NCBI GenBank assembly: GCA_021786815.1
Contig: JAJYMR010000201.1
Coordinates: forward strand, 1-26,379
Direction of reading: 5' to 3'
DNA from: Deltaproteobacteria bacterium
GTDB taxonomy: Bacteria > Desulfobacterota > Binatia > Binatales > Binataceae
DNA: 26,379 bases
Made by a program: the position numbers and the translations under genes
Shown: piece by piece, positions 8,894-18,488 of the stretch
Position numbering within the stretch: position 1 is the stretch's first letter
Layout: the number at the start of each line of letters is the position of its first letter
The notes under the pieces: model-generated
Seen by the model: only the letters and a program-made list of their open reading frames with translations
What the model was told of the DNA's origin: nothing
Databases searched by the model: none

Positions 8894-9052
8894 GGCGCGC
8901 GGACGCTTCCGACTCGCCAAAAAAACCTGCGCAGGCTGGTCGCGAGAGAGCAAAGCTCCTAAGATTCGACCGTCTCAGCCGGGCGCGAATCCACGAAATT
9001 ATGGACACGTTCCGTTGAGACCGAGAGGAATAGGTCCGGATAAGGAGCGATA

Positions 9053-9478
9053 ATGGCGACGTACAAAGGCGAATGTTTTTGCGGGGCCGTTCGTTTGGAA
9101 GCCTCCGGCGAGCCGGAAGCGATGGGATATTGCCATTGCCGATCATGCCGATCATGGTCGGGCGGTCCGGTCAATGCCTTCACGCTGTGGAAGCCCGAGG
9201 CGGTGCGCGTCACCGCAGGTGCCGAGAACATTGCGACGTTCCAGAAGACGGAACTCAGTCAGCGGCAATACTGCAGGAAATGCGGCGGGCATCTGATGAC
9301 CAACCATCCGCCGCTGGGAATGGTGGACGTATTTTCGGCGACGCTGCCGACGCTGAAGTTCGTCCCGGCCGTCCACGTAAACTACGCCGAGACGGTTTTG
9401 CGGATCCGTGACGGACTTCCGAAACTGAAAGATTTTCCCAAAGAATTCGGCGGTTCAGGCGAGGCTGTGCCGGAATAG
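9053..9478 (+). CDS. GFA / CENP-V domain zinc protein
   Basis: A 141-residue protein of the family named after glutathione-dependent formaldehyde-activating enzyme. Zinc ligands are Cys8 and Cys10 (CFCGAV), Cys27, Cys29 and Cys32 (CHCRSC), and Cys74 and Cys77 (CRKCGG). The start ATG is preceded by AAGGAGCG. Most family members have no proven formaldehyde activity, so a general glutathione- or thiol-adduct role is as far as the family goes. It stands alone on the plus strand, 159 bases after the Rrf2 gene, and converges with sodB across a shared terminator. Confidence 0.9.
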   Translation: MATYKGECFCGAVRLEASGEPEAMGYCHCRSCRSWSGGPVNAFTLWKPEAVRVTAGAENIATFQKTELSQRQYCRKCGGHLMTNHPPLGMVDVFSATLPTLKFVPAVHVNYAETVLRIRDGLPKLKDFPKEFGGSGEAVPE

Positions 9479-9496
9479 AAGATCGAGCAAGGCGAA

Positions 9497-9536
9497 TAAA
9501 AAGAGGGCGCCAGAGGCATCTCCCGCGCCCTTCTTT
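9497..9536. terminator. Bidirectional intrinsic terminator between the GFA gene and sodB
   Basis: The outer stem GGGCGC (9505-9510) pairs with GCGCCC (9525-9530), and an inner GAG/CTC stem (9513-9515 with 9520-9522) closes a GCAT loop. A-rich sequence lies to the left (AAAAAGA) and T-rich sequence to the right (TTCTTT), so the hairpin can stop transcripts from both convergent genes. Confidence 0.75.
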
Positions 9537-9549
9537 CATGTCTTCGGAT

Positions 9550-10128
9550 CTACTTCAGGTTCTGGTTGGCGAACTCCCAGTTGACCAGGTTCCAGAACGC
9601 TTCGACGTACTTGGGCCGCGCGTTGCGATAGTCGATATAGTACGCGTGCTCCCACACGTCGCAGGTGATAATCGCGTGCTTGCCGTGCGCGAGCGGCGTG
9701 TCGGCGTCGTGGGTCGATTCGACCGCAAGCGAGCCGTCGGCGGCCTGCACCAGCCAGGCCCATCCGCTGCCGAAGTGGCCCGTCGCCTCCTGCGTGAACT
9801 TCTGCTTGAAGGCATCGAAGCCGCCGAACGCCTTCTTGATTGCGTCGGCGATTTTGCCCTTGGGCTCGCCGCCCGCCATGGGCGCCAGTGACTTCCAGTA
9901 GAAGCTATGGTTCCAATGCTGTGCGGCCTGATTGAACAGACCGCCCTTGGCCGACTTGATAATATCGTCGAGCGACTTGCCTTCGTCGGCGGTTCCTTTG
10001 ATTAGCTCGTTGAGTTTGTTCACGTAGGCGGCGTGATGCTTGCCGTGGTGAAACTCGAGCGTTTCCCTGGAAATGTAGGGCGCGAGCGCGTCCATCGCGT
10101 AGGGGAGCTGGGGAAGTTCGAAAGCCAT
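9550..10128 (-). CDS. sodB: Superoxide dismutase, iron type
   Basis: A 192-residue Fe/Mn superoxide dismutase that converts superoxide to oxygen and peroxide in the cytoplasm. Metal ligands are His27 (EFHHGKHH), His74 (HWNHSFYW), Asp157 and His161 (DVWEHAYYIDY). Gln70 in AAQHWNH is the active-site glutamine placed as in Fe enzymes, which favours iron over manganese. I chose ATG 10128, which gives the usual length and has AGGAAG at about seven bases; an in-frame start three codons upstream is poorer. It appears monocistronic. The 244 bases upstream hold a hairpin repeat and no gene. Confidence 0.96.
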   Translation of the reverse strand: MAFELPQLPYAMDALAPYISRETLEFHHGKHHAAYVNKLNELIKGTADEGKSLDDIIKSAKGGLFNQAAQHWNHSFYWKSLAPMAGGEPKGKIADAIKKAFGGFDAFKQKFTQEATGHFGSGWAWLVQAADGSLAVESTHDADTPLAHGKHAIITCDVWEHAYYIDYRNARPKYVEAFWNLVNWEFANQNLK

Positions 10129-10327
10129 AGCACACACTTCCTTTCCCGGAACGGTCGAAGGCCCGGGAGAAAGCTTAAGAGGTTAAGGTTGAAAAGAACT
10201 GACGGTTTGCTCCGGTCCAACGGCGACCGGACGTTTGCACGCGGTTCATCGTAATGCTCACGCTGGCGGGCCGCAAGGGAAGAATCGAGCCCGTCGGCCG
10301 AGCCCCGCGTCAGCACCCCTTTTCCGG

Positions 10328-10356
10328 CCTTCCCCCGCAACTAAATGCGGGGAAGG
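10328..10356. repeat. REP-like hairpin between sodB and recR
   Basis: CCCCGCA (10333-10339) and TGCGGGG (10346-10352) form a perfect seven-base stem around ACTAAA. It is extended by CCTT (10328-10331) with AAGG (10353-10356) across one bulged C. There is no T-run. It lies 17 bases after the recR stop and could serve as a 3-prime stability element or Rho-related structure. GC-rich CCCCGC/GCGGGG hairpins of this kind are often dispersed intergenic repeats, but I see only this copy here. Confidence 0.45.
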
Positions 10357-10372
10357 AGAAGAAACCGGCGTG

Positions 10373-10996
10373 CTAGAGTTCGCGCCGGCCGCTGAGCGCA
10401 CTCGCAAGGGTTGCGGCGTCGCTGTATTCGAGATCGCCGCCGGCCGGAAGCCCGCGCGCAAGACGCGTCGCCTTGACGCTCAGAGGCTTGAGCGCACGCG
10501 CGATATAGAGCGCGGTCGCCTCGCCCTCGACGGTTGCGTTGGTTGCGATTATCACTTCGCGCACGCCTGGCGGTTCGCTTATCCGGCCGAGCAATTCCTT
10601 TATCTTGATATCGTCCGGGCCAATCCCATCGAGCGGGGCAAGCGCGCCGTGAAGCACGTGATAGACGCCGTTGAAGCTTCGCGCGCGCTCGAGCGACATC
10701 AGGTCCGCCGGTCCTTCGACCACGCAGATAACGTCATGCTCGCGCACGGCGTCTTCGCAAATATGGCATCGCGGCGCGTCCGACAGCCCGAAGCATTGCG
10801 AGCAAAGCCCGACACGCTCCTTCATTTCGAGCAACGCCTCGGCCAGCGCGATAACCTCCTCGCGCGGGCGATTGAGCAGGTTGAAGGCGAGCCGTGAGGC
10901 GGTTTTCTCGCCAATCCCGGGAAGGCGCGAAAGCTCCTTGACGAGCCGCGTCATCGCGGGTGGCAATCCTTCCTGATGCCGGGGTTTTTCAGCCAT
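10373..10996 (-). CDS. recR: Recombination mediator RecR
   Basis: A 207-residue protein that, with RecF or RecO, loads RecA on gapped DNA. The helix-hairpin-helix LSRLPGIGEKTASRLAF lies at 22-38. The zinc finger is Cys65, Cys68, Cys77 and Cys80, and the Toprim domain opens with the acidic residue in VVEGPAD (92-98). I chose ATG 10996; a TTG two codons upstream is possible and neither has an obvious ribosome site. It is last in the SRP RNA-dnaX-ybaB-recR unit, 22 bases after ybaB. Confidence 0.96.
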   Translation of the reverse strand: MAEKPRHQEGLPPAMTRLVKELSRLPGIGEKTASRLAFNLLNRPREEVIALAEALLEMKERVGLCSQCFGLSDAPRCHICEDAVREHDVICVVEGPADLMSLERARSFNGVYHVLHGALAPLDGIGPDDIKIKELLGRISEPPGVREVIIATNATVEGEATALYIARALKPLSVKATRLARGLPAGGDLEYSDAATLASALSGRREL

Positions 10997-11018
10997 GGGC
11001 AAGCGCGTTGGAGGATTA

Positions 11019-11345
11019 TCAGTCGCCGAAGCCGGGGATTTTGAGCCCCGCTAAAGGGCCGAGCCTGCCCATCTGCTCGGCGACCAGGTTCTGCGCGCGG
11101 GCAAGCGCGTCGTTGACGGCAACGACAATCAGGTCTTCGAGCATCGCCTTGTCGTTCGCGCCGATCAGCATCGGGTCGATCTCGACCTTGCGAATCCGCA
11201 TCGAACCGTCCGCGACGACCCGCACCATCCCGCCGCCCGACTGCGCCTCGACGGTCTTCGACGCGACCTCTTCCTGCATCTGCTTGAAGCGCTCCTGCAG
11301 GGCTTGCGCCTGCTTGAGAAGCGCCGACAGGTCTATGTCTGCCAC
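11019..11345 (-). CDS. ybaB: YbaB/EbfC family nucleoid-associated protein
   Basis: A 108-residue dimeric DNA-binding protein. It has the family layout: an N-terminal amphipathic helix rich in Gln and Lys (LLKQAQALQERFKQMQEEV), a central beta sheet (VVADGSMRIRKVEIDP), and a C-terminal helix ending in a Gly/Pro tail (GLKIPGFGD). I chose GTG 11345, with GGAG seven bases upstream, because it gives the normal length of 105-109 residues; an ATG six codons earlier lacks a suitable site. Its place between dnaX and recR is widely conserved, and a role in DNA repair or chromosome organisation is usually proposed. Confidence 0.93.
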   Translation of the reverse strand: MADIDLSALLKQAQALQERFKQMQEEVASKTVEAQSGGGMVRVVADGSMRIRKVEIDPMLIGANDKAMLEDLIVVAVNDALARAQNLVAEQMGRLGPLAGLKIPGFGD

Positions 11346-11383
11346 GGTATTACTCCAAAACAAAAGCTGCGTTAGGCCGCATC

Positions 11384-13294
<1,911 letters not shown>

Positions 13295-13306
13295 CTGTGG
13301 AACGCT

Positions 13307-13448
13307 CAAAAATGGAGTTGCCCGCCGAGCGATAGCCAGGCGCCCCTGCGGCACAGGGGTTCAGCCGGTACCGTTGCTTCCTTCCGGACCTGGCGGGGTT
13401 CGCAGCCTTCCCTTGCGCAGGACCCGGCTATCGGCGACGGGCAACCCC
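13307..13448 (-). ncRNA. ffs: Signal recognition particle RNA (small bacterial 4.5S type)
   Basis: On the minus strand the universally conserved domain IV is present: the CAGGTCC asymmetric loop, the GGAA tetraloop and AGGAAGCAACGG. Flanking pairs fit the bacterial fold: GGGTCCTGCGCA on the 5-prime side with TGTGCCGCAGGGG on the 3-prime side, then CGATAGCC with GGCTATCG. A terminal helix pairs GGGGTTGCCCG (5-prime, at 13448) with CGGGCAACTCC. That helix runs straight into ATTTTT (13312-13307), which gives an intrinsic terminator and fixes the 3-prime end. The 5-prime end is set by the terminal helix and could be a few bases longer. The RNA binds Ffh to target membrane proteins. Location just upstream of dnaX is a known arrangement. 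Confidence 0.93.
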
Positions 13449-13460
13449 GGAACAAATCAT

Positions 13461-13475
13461 TCGTCCCTGGGACGA
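13461..13475. promoter_or_regulatory. 15-bp perfect palindrome upstream of the SRP RNA
   Basis: TCGTCCC and GGGACGA flank a single central T. It sits 13 bases before the inferred 5-prime end of the SRP RNA. It is either an operator in the promoter or a small hairpin in a longer precursor leader. It does not match any operator I can name with confidence. Confidence 0.45.
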
Positions 13476-13481
13476 GCGCCT

Positions 13482-13510
13482 ATTAGATTACCACACTGTC
13501 GGCGTTGCAA
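13482..13510 (-). promoter_or_regulatory. Candidate promoter of the SRP RNA-dnaX unit
   Basis: On the minus strand, TTGCAA (13510-13505) is followed after 17 bases by TCTAAT (13487-13482). Both match the sigma-70 consensus only partly. Transcription would begin near 13475, giving a precursor about 25 bases longer than the mature RNA and including the 15-bp palindrome. Confidence 0.35.
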
Positions 13511-13580
13511 CCGCCCCTTGCCGCAGATCTCTGCGCGGACGTCGAATCTCCGGCTTGGCGCGATTCTTTTCGCCGGCTGC

Positions 13581-14318
13581 TCAATCCGCGGGCGCACGAT
13601 GGGCGGCGGCGGCCAGATCGGCAAAGGCGGCGCGGAACGCCTCGTCCGTAGGCGCAGGTGCGGCGAAGTCGAGGCGCGCGATATCATCGGCGCGGCGCAG
13701 GTCGATACCGTCGGGGTCGATACCGGTCACTTGCCATCCCGCGCCGCCGCGTCCGGCGAGACGATTGACGCACAGGTCAAGCTCGGCCCGCCGCTCGCGA
13801 TTAATCCATTCGGCAAGCACCGCTTCGGCTCCGGCCAGTCCTTGCGCGCTGTCCGCCGTCAGCAGGTCCGCGGCTTCGATCCATGCGATTTTGCCGAAGC
13901 CGCCGACATAATGCGCCCGCTCGACCGCCATCCGGTAAAAGTGGAAATCGCCAAAGTCAGCGTAGAGCGCGCTCTGCGGCTGGCGCGCCAGGTAGCGCTG
14001 GCGATGGCGCGGCTCGCTGGTCGCCTGCACGCGCCCGAGCAGAGTAAGACGCGGCGAATCGAGCGGATCGCGCCCGGTCTCCGTCGCCGAGACCAGTATC
14101 GAGGCCCGCAGGTCGGCCTTGAGATTGCGTGTGGCCTGCGCCAGATCGGACAAGAGCAGAAGCGGACTGCCGTCAAGATCCGCGGCGAGAAGAACGAGCG
14201 ACGCGTAAGGCGCTCCCGAAAGGAGCGTGGCAAGAGCGCCCCGCTCGCAACGGCGCAGGAGCATCCGCGCCGTACGCGCCGTGGCTTGCTGATTGGGCCG
14301 TGGAGAAGATGCGCTCAT
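13581..14318 (-). CDS. HugZ-like FMN-binding split-barrel protein with DUF2470 domain
   Basis: A 245-residue pyridoxamine-phosphate-oxidase-like protein (COG0748). The split barrel spans about residues 10-150 and has the hallmark ALYADFGDFHFYRM (117-130) followed by AHYVGGFGKIAWI (135-147). A DUF2470 domain (about 160-240) contains TGIDPDGIDLR. HugZ members bind or degrade heme; others bind flavin. The histidine-rich HMNxDH-like start of DUF2470 that I would expect is here WINRERRAELDL (171-182), so heme chemistry is doubtful. I chose ATG 14318 because it leaves 57 bases to the divergent aguB gene; a much longer frame upstream is only the mirror of aguB. Confidence 0.85.
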   Translation of the reverse strand: MSASSPRPNQQATARTARMLLRRCERGALATLLSGAPYASLVLLAADLDGSPLLLLSDLAQATRNLKADLRASILVSATETGRDPLDSPRLTLLGRVQATSEPRHRQRYLARQPQSALYADFGDFHFYRMAVERAHYVGGFGKIAWIEAADLLTADSAQGLAGAEAVLAEWINRERRAELDLCVNRLAGRGGAGWQVTGIDPDGIDLRRADDIARLDFAAPAPTDEAFRAAFADLAAAAHRAPAD

Positions 14319-14337
14319 TGATTCAGCCGCGACGGAT

Positions 14338-14357
14338 AGCGCGCACTTTCGCGCGCT
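14338..14357. promoter_or_regulatory. Inverted repeat in the divergent HugZ-aguB spacer
   Basis: AGCGCGC (14338-14344) and GCGCGCT (14351-14357) are perfect seven-base arms around ACTTTC. It occupies the middle of a 57-base divergent spacer, so it is well placed to control one or both genes. GC-rich alternating sequence makes chance symmetry more likely than usual. Confidence 0.35.
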
Positions 14358-14375
14358 GGTATCAAGAATAGACAA

Positions 14376-15248
14376 ATGGAACCTCGGCCCGAAAGCCCTA
14401 CCGTCGCGCTCGTGCAGATGAAGTGCGAGCCTGAGCCGGCGCGCAATCTCGAATGCGCGATTTCGCGAATCGGCGAGGCGGCGGCGCGCGGCGCACGGGT
14501 CGTATGCCTGCCGGAACTGTTCCTGTCCCATTACCCGTGTCAGACCGAGGATACCCGCTTCTTCGACCTTGCCGAGCCGATTCCAGGTCCCACGACCGAA
14601 GCGCTCGGCCGGGTCGCCGCCGAAAAAAAGGTCGTCGTCGTCGCCTCGATTTTCGAGAAGCGCGCCGAGGGCGTCTATCACAACACCGCCGTAGTGTTCG
14701 ACGCGGACGGGAAAATCGCGGGCCGCTACCGCAAGATGCATATCCCGGACGACCCGCGCTACTACGAGAAATTCTACTTCACGCCCGGCGATCTCGATTT
14801 CGTCTCCCATCCGACCGTCTGCGGGCGTCTCGGCGTCCTGGTCTGCTGGGACCAATGGTTCCCCGAAGCGGCGCGGCTGACGGCGATGGCGGGGGCGAGG
14901 ATGCTCTTCTATCCGACCGCCATCGGATGGCATCGCGAGGAAATACCCGAGGTTCGCCGCGAACAGGCCGACGCGTGGGAGACGATTCAGCGCGGCCATG
15001 CGATCGCAAACGGCGTATTCGTTGCGGTCGTGAACCGTGTTGGCGTCGAGGGCGGGCTCGAATTCTGGGGCCGCTCGTTCGTCGTTGACCCGTTCGGAAA
15101 GATTATCGCCAAGGCGGGAGCGGGCGAGGAACTGCTTATGGCGGAATGCGATCTTGGCAAGATCGAGGAGACGCGCCGCAACTGGCCGTTCCTGCGCGAC
15201 CGGCGTATCGACGCCTACAAGGATCTTCTGCTTCGCTATCGTTCGTAA
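14376..15248 (+). CDS. aguB: N-carbamoylputrescine amidase
   Basis: A 290-residue carbon-nitrogen hydrolase of the nitrilase superfamily that splits N-carbamoylputrescine into putrescine, ammonia and carbon dioxide. The catalytic triad is Glu47 (LPELFLSHYPCQ), Lys120 (YRKMHIPDDP) and Cys157 (VCWDQWFPEAAR). The YYEKFYFTPGD stretch at 129-139 is characteristic of AguB rather than of general nitrilases. The ribosome site is weak (AAGAATAG before ATG 14376). The next gene, agmatine deiminase, supplies its substrate and begins seven bases after the stop, which makes the assignment strong. Confidence 0.95.
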   Translation: MEPRPESPTVALVQMKCEPEPARNLECAISRIGEAAARGARVVCLPELFLSHYPCQTEDTRFFDLAEPIPGPTTEALGRVAAEKKVVVVASIFEKRAEGVYHNTAVVFDADGKIAGRYRKMHIPDDPRYYEKFYFTPGDLDFVSHPTVCGRLGVLVCWDQWFPEAARLTAMAGARMLFYPTAIGWHREEIPEVRREQADAWETIQRGHAIANGVFVAVVNRVGVEGGLEFWGRSFVVDPFGKIIAKAGAGEELLMAECDLGKIEETRRNWPFLRDRRIDAYKDLLLRYRS

Positions 15249-15255
15249 GAGAATC

Positions 15256-16341
15256 GTGTCACCGATCCCGAAAGAGCATCGAGAGCTTCTGCGCTCGTAC
15301 CGGATGCCCGCCGAGTGGGAGAAGCATCTGGCGACCTACCTGGTATGGCCGCACAACCCCGACACGTGGCCCGGCAGACTCGCGGCGATTCCGCCGGTGT
15401 TCGCCCGGATGGCGGCGGCGTTTGCGGCTTCGGAACCGGTAAGAATCCTCGTCAAGGACGAGTCGGCGGTTGAGCCGGTACGCGCGATCGTGCGCGAGCG
15501 GATTGGCGACCCGGCGAAAATGGCGCGGGTGGAGATCCTCGTCGTTCCCACCAACGATTCGTGGGTCCGCGATCACGGGCCGATTTTCGTCAATCGCATC
15601 GCTCCGGGCGACGGACCGGCGCAGATCGCGCTCGATTGGCGCTTCAACTCGTGGGGCGAAAAGTATGGAGCGTATGACCTCGATGACGTGGCGCCGACAC
15701 GGCTCGGCGAACGCTACGGCTTTGAGGTGATCGAGCCGGGAATCGTGCTCGAAGGCGGCTCGATCGAGGTGAACGGGACGGGCGCGATGCTCACGACGGA
15801 GTCGTGCCTGCTCAATCCCAATCGCAATCCCGCGCTCGGCCGCGCCGAAATCGAGGAATATTTGCGCGTCTATCTCGGGGTGGAAGAGATCTTCTGGCTC
15901 GGCGACGGGATCGCGGGCGACGACACCGACGGACACGTTGACGATATCGCGCGCTTCGTCGCCGAGGATACGATTGTCACCGTGGTCGAGGAGGACCCGC
16001 TCGACGTCAATTACAAGCCGCTGCGCGAGAATCTGAAGCGCCTGCGCGCGATACGCGATCACCGCGGGCGCGCGTTCAAAATCGAGACGCTGCCGATGCC
16101 GCGCGCGGTCGAATCCAGTGAGGACGGCCGTCTCCCGGCTTCCTACGCGAACTTCTACATCACCAACGGCGCCGTCGTGATGCCGACCTTCGATTGTCCG
16201 GCCGACGACGTCGCACGCGCCACCCTCGCGCGCCTGTTTCCCGGGCGCGACGTGATCGGGATTCACGCAACCGACCTGGTGCTGGGCCTCGGCGCGGTCC
16301 ATTGCCTCACCCAGCAGCATCCCGCGCCACCCGCGCGCTGA
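15256..16341 (+). CDS. aguA: Agmatine deiminase
   Basis: A 361-residue enzyme of the guanidino-group-modifying superfamily that converts agmatine to N-carbamoylputrescine and ammonia. Family landmarks are MPAEWEKHLATYLVWPHNPDTWP (split at 17-39), WVRDHGPIFV (103-112), EGGSIEVNGTGAML (166-179), the DDTDGHVDD catalytic acid/His block (222-230) and the nucleophile Cys350 in GAVHCLTQQHP. I chose GTG 15256 because it gives about 16 residues before the conserved PAEW motif, as in relatives; upstream in-frame sequence overlaps aguB and is not conserved. With aguB it makes putrescine from agmatine. No arginine decarboxylase is seen in the window. Confidence 0.95.
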   Translation: MSPIPKEHRELLRSYRMPAEWEKHLATYLVWPHNPDTWPGRLAAIPPVFARMAAAFAASEPVRILVKDESAVEPVRAIVRERIGDPAKMARVEILVVPTNDSWVRDHGPIFVNRIAPGDGPAQIALDWRFNSWGEKYGAYDLDDVAPTRLGERYGFEVIEPGIVLEGGSIEVNGTGAMLTTESCLLNPNRNPALGRAEIEEYLRVYLGVEEIFWLGDGIAGDDTDGHVDDIARFVAEDTIVTVVEEDPLDVNYKPLRENLKRLRAIRDHRGRAFKIETLPMPRAVESSEDGRLPASYANFYITNGAVVMPTFDCPADDVARATLARLFPGRDVIGIHATDLVLGLGAVHCLTQQHPAPPAR

Positions 16342-16467
16342 CCGGGGCGTTTCTTCGCACGAATTCCGCTTTCGCGCCGGCCTCGGCCTTCGCTAGTCTC
16401 TGAAGCGCAAAGATGACGGCGCGCAACCGCGCGCGTATCGGCGAGCGCACACAGGAACGAAGACGCG

Positions 16468-17889
16468 ATGGGACGCACGCTCTTCGACAAAATCTGGGAC
16501 GAGCATGTGGTGGCCGACCTCGGCAACGAGGTCGCCCTGATGCACGTCGATCTCCATCTGATGCATGATCTCGGCGGCGGACCGGGCTTCAGGATGCTCG
16601 CCGAAAAGGGCTATCGCGTTCGAAATCCGGAACTGACCTTCGCAACCGCTGACCACGCGGTCTCGAGCGCGCCCGGCCGCACCGAGGACACCAATCCCGT
16701 TGGCGGGCGACTGCTCAGGATGCTTCGCGCAGCGTCGGCGGCAAACGGAATCCGGATGTTCGACCTCGGCAGCGACGGCCAGGGAATCGTCCACGTTATC
16801 GGACCCGAGATGGGACTGAGCCTTCCCGGGATGACGATCGTGTGCGGCGACAGCCATACCTGCACGCACGGCGGCGTCGGCGCGCTCGCGTTTGGAATCG
16901 GCTCGACGGAACTGGTTCATGTGCTTGCGACACAGACGCTCGTCCAGCGAAGGCCCCGGCGCATGCGCGTCACGATGGATGGCGCGCCGGCCGCTGGAGT
17001 GACGCCCAAGGACATGATCCTGCATCTGATTGGACTCGTCGGCGCGGCGGCGGGAAGCGGTTTCGCGGTCGAGTACGCGGGCGCGGCGATTCGCGCGCTC
17101 GGCGTCGAGGGCAGGCTTACGATCTGCAATCTCTCGATCGAGCTTGGCGCGAAGATCGGGATGGTCGCGCCGGACGACGCGACGTTCGAGTATATCGCGG
17201 GCCGTCCGATGGCACCGAAGGGCGAGATGTGGGAGCGCGCGCTTGCGCACTGGCGAAATCTCAACTCCGACGGCGACGCCGAATTCGAACGCGAAGTCCG
17301 CTTCGACTCGGGTGCGCTTGCACCGCAGGTTACGTGGGGTACGAGCCCGGAGCACGTAATCGCGATCGACGGGCGCGTTCCCGACCCCGATGGCGCCATC
17401 GACGCGGGACGCCGCGCTTCGATGCGCGCGGCACTCGAATACATGGATCTCAAGCCCGGCGCACGGCTCGAGGGGCTTCCGATCGAGCGCGTGTTTATCG
17501 GCTCGTGCACCAACAGCAGGCTTTCCGACCTGCGCGCCGCGGCGCGCGTGGCCAAGGGCGCAAAGGTCGCAAGCCGCGTCCGCGCATGGGTTGTGCCGGG
17601 CTCGACCGGCGTCAAACGCGCGGCCGAGGCCGAAGGACTGGATCGGATCTTCCGCGACGCGGGCTTCGAATGGCGCGAGCCGGGATGCTCGCTGTGCGTC
17701 GGAGCCAACGGCGAGATGGTCGACCCGGGAAAACGATGCGTCTCGACCTCCAACCGCAATTTTGTCGGCCGCCAGGGACCCGGCGCACGCACCCATCTGG
17801 CAAGTCCCGTCTCTGCCGCCGCGGCGGCGCTTGCCGGATGCCTGGTTGACGTAAGAAAGCTCGGGGTTGAGCCGTGGAAGAATTCGTAA
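16468..17889 (+). CDS. leuC: 3-isopropylmalate dehydratase large subunit, divergent (LeuC-like)
   Basis: A 473-residue aconitase-family large subunit of the long bacterial LeuC type. Fe-S ligands are Cys347 (GSCTNSR), Cys407 and Cys410 (GCSLCVG). GIVHVIGPEMG, CGDSHTCTHGG and STSNRNFVGRQG are typical of LeuC. The substrate-recognition stretch differs: where E. coli LeuC reads HEVTSPQAF, this protein reads HDLGGGPGF (33-41). The start is ATG 16468 with AGGA somewhat far upstream. leuA and leuB are not nearby. It overlaps leuD by 16 bases. The reaction is hydro-lyase isomerisation of a 2-substituted malate; isopropylmalate is the default, but another alkylmalate is possible. Confidence 0.88.
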   Translation: MGRTLFDKIWDEHVVADLGNEVALMHVDLHLMHDLGGGPGFRMLAEKGYRVRNPELTFATADHAVSSAPGRTEDTNPVGGRLLRMLRAASAANGIRMFDLGSDGQGIVHVIGPEMGLSLPGMTIVCGDSHTCTHGGVGALAFGIGSTELVHVLATQTLVQRRPRRMRVTMDGAPAAGVTPKDMILHLIGLVGAAAGSGFAVEYAGAAIRALGVEGRLTICNLSIELGAKIGMVAPDDATFEYIAGRPMAPKGEMWERALAHWRNLNSDGDAEFEREVRFDSGALAPQVTWGTSPEHVIAIDGRVPDPDGAIDAGRRASMRAALEYMDLKPGARLEGLPIERVFIGSCTNSRLSDLRAAARVAKGAKVASRVRAWVVPGSTGVKRAAEAEGLDRIFRDAGFEWREPGCSLCVGANGEMVDPGKRCVSTSNRNFVGRQGPGARTHLASPVSAAAAALAGCLVDVRKLGVEPWKNS

Positions 17890-18488
17890 GGCTGCGGGCG
17901 CTCGCCGCGCCGCTGATGCGCGACAATATCGACACCGACGTGATCATCCGGATCGACCGTCTGGTCGGCGGACGGCCCGACGAGGTCGGCAAGTACGCAT
18001 TCGAACTGCTGCGCTATCTGCCCGACGGTGGCGAGAATCCCGATTTCGTGCTGAATCGCGAGCCGTTTCGACGAGCGCAGATTCTGCTCGCCGGCGCGAA
18101 CTTCGGATGCGGTAGCTCGCGCGAGCCCGCGGTGTGGGCGCTTCAGCAGATGGGCTTCCGATGCGTCGTCGCGCCCAGCTTCGGCGACATCTTTTTCGCC
18201 AACTGCTTCCAGAACGGGATGCTGCCGGTCGTGATGGAGCGGCGGACGGTCGAGGCGATAGCCGCGGAGGTAGAAGCCGACGCGGCGCACGGCTTTGTCA
18301 CCGTTGACCTCCAGAAGCAAACGATCGTCTCGCCTTCGGGAAAGGAGTTCCGGTTCGAAATCGAGCCGGCGCGGCGCGAGGCGCTGCTGCATGGACTCGA
18401 CGAAATCGGGATGACGATGCGGCGCGAGGCCGAGATCGCCGCATTCCAGTCGCGTGATCGGAATCGCCGACCGTGGATTTACCGCTGA
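17874..18488 (+). CDS. leuD: 3-isopropylmalate dehydratase small subunit, divergent (LeuD-like)
   Basis: A 204-residue swivel-domain partner of the preceding large subunit. Conserved features are DNIDTDVII (17-25), NPDFVLN (55-61), NFGCGSSRE (76-84) and APSFGDIFFANCFQNGMLPV. The family motif GSSREHAPWAL is GSSREPAVWAL here, with two changes next to the catalytic loop. The region after DVII, normally PKQFL-like, reads RIDRLVGG. These changes parallel those in the large subunit. The start is GTG 17874 inside the end of leuC, so the two are translationally coupled. Beyond the stop, 236 bases contain no gene. Confidence 0.88.
   Translation: MEEFVRLRALAAPLMRDNIDTDVIIRIDRLVGGRPDEVGKYAFELLRYLPDGGENPDFVLNREPFRRAQILLAGANFGCGSSREPAVWALQQMGFRCVVAPSFGDIFFANCFQNGMLPVVMERRTVEAIAAEVEADAAHGFVTVDLQKQTIVSPSGKEFRFEIEPARREALLHGLDEIGMTMRREAEIAAFQSRDRNRRPWIYR

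Noticed and set aside
14319..14999. N-terminal extension of the HugZ-like gene to 472 codons
   Set aside because: The extension lies entirely opposite aguB and has no conserved sequence; ATG 14318 gives the normal domain start.
16393..18392. Two long minus-strand frames (467 and 491 codons) opposite leuC and leuD
   Set aside because: Both are antisense shadows with low-complexity composition; leuC and leuD on the plus strand carry all the conserved motifs.
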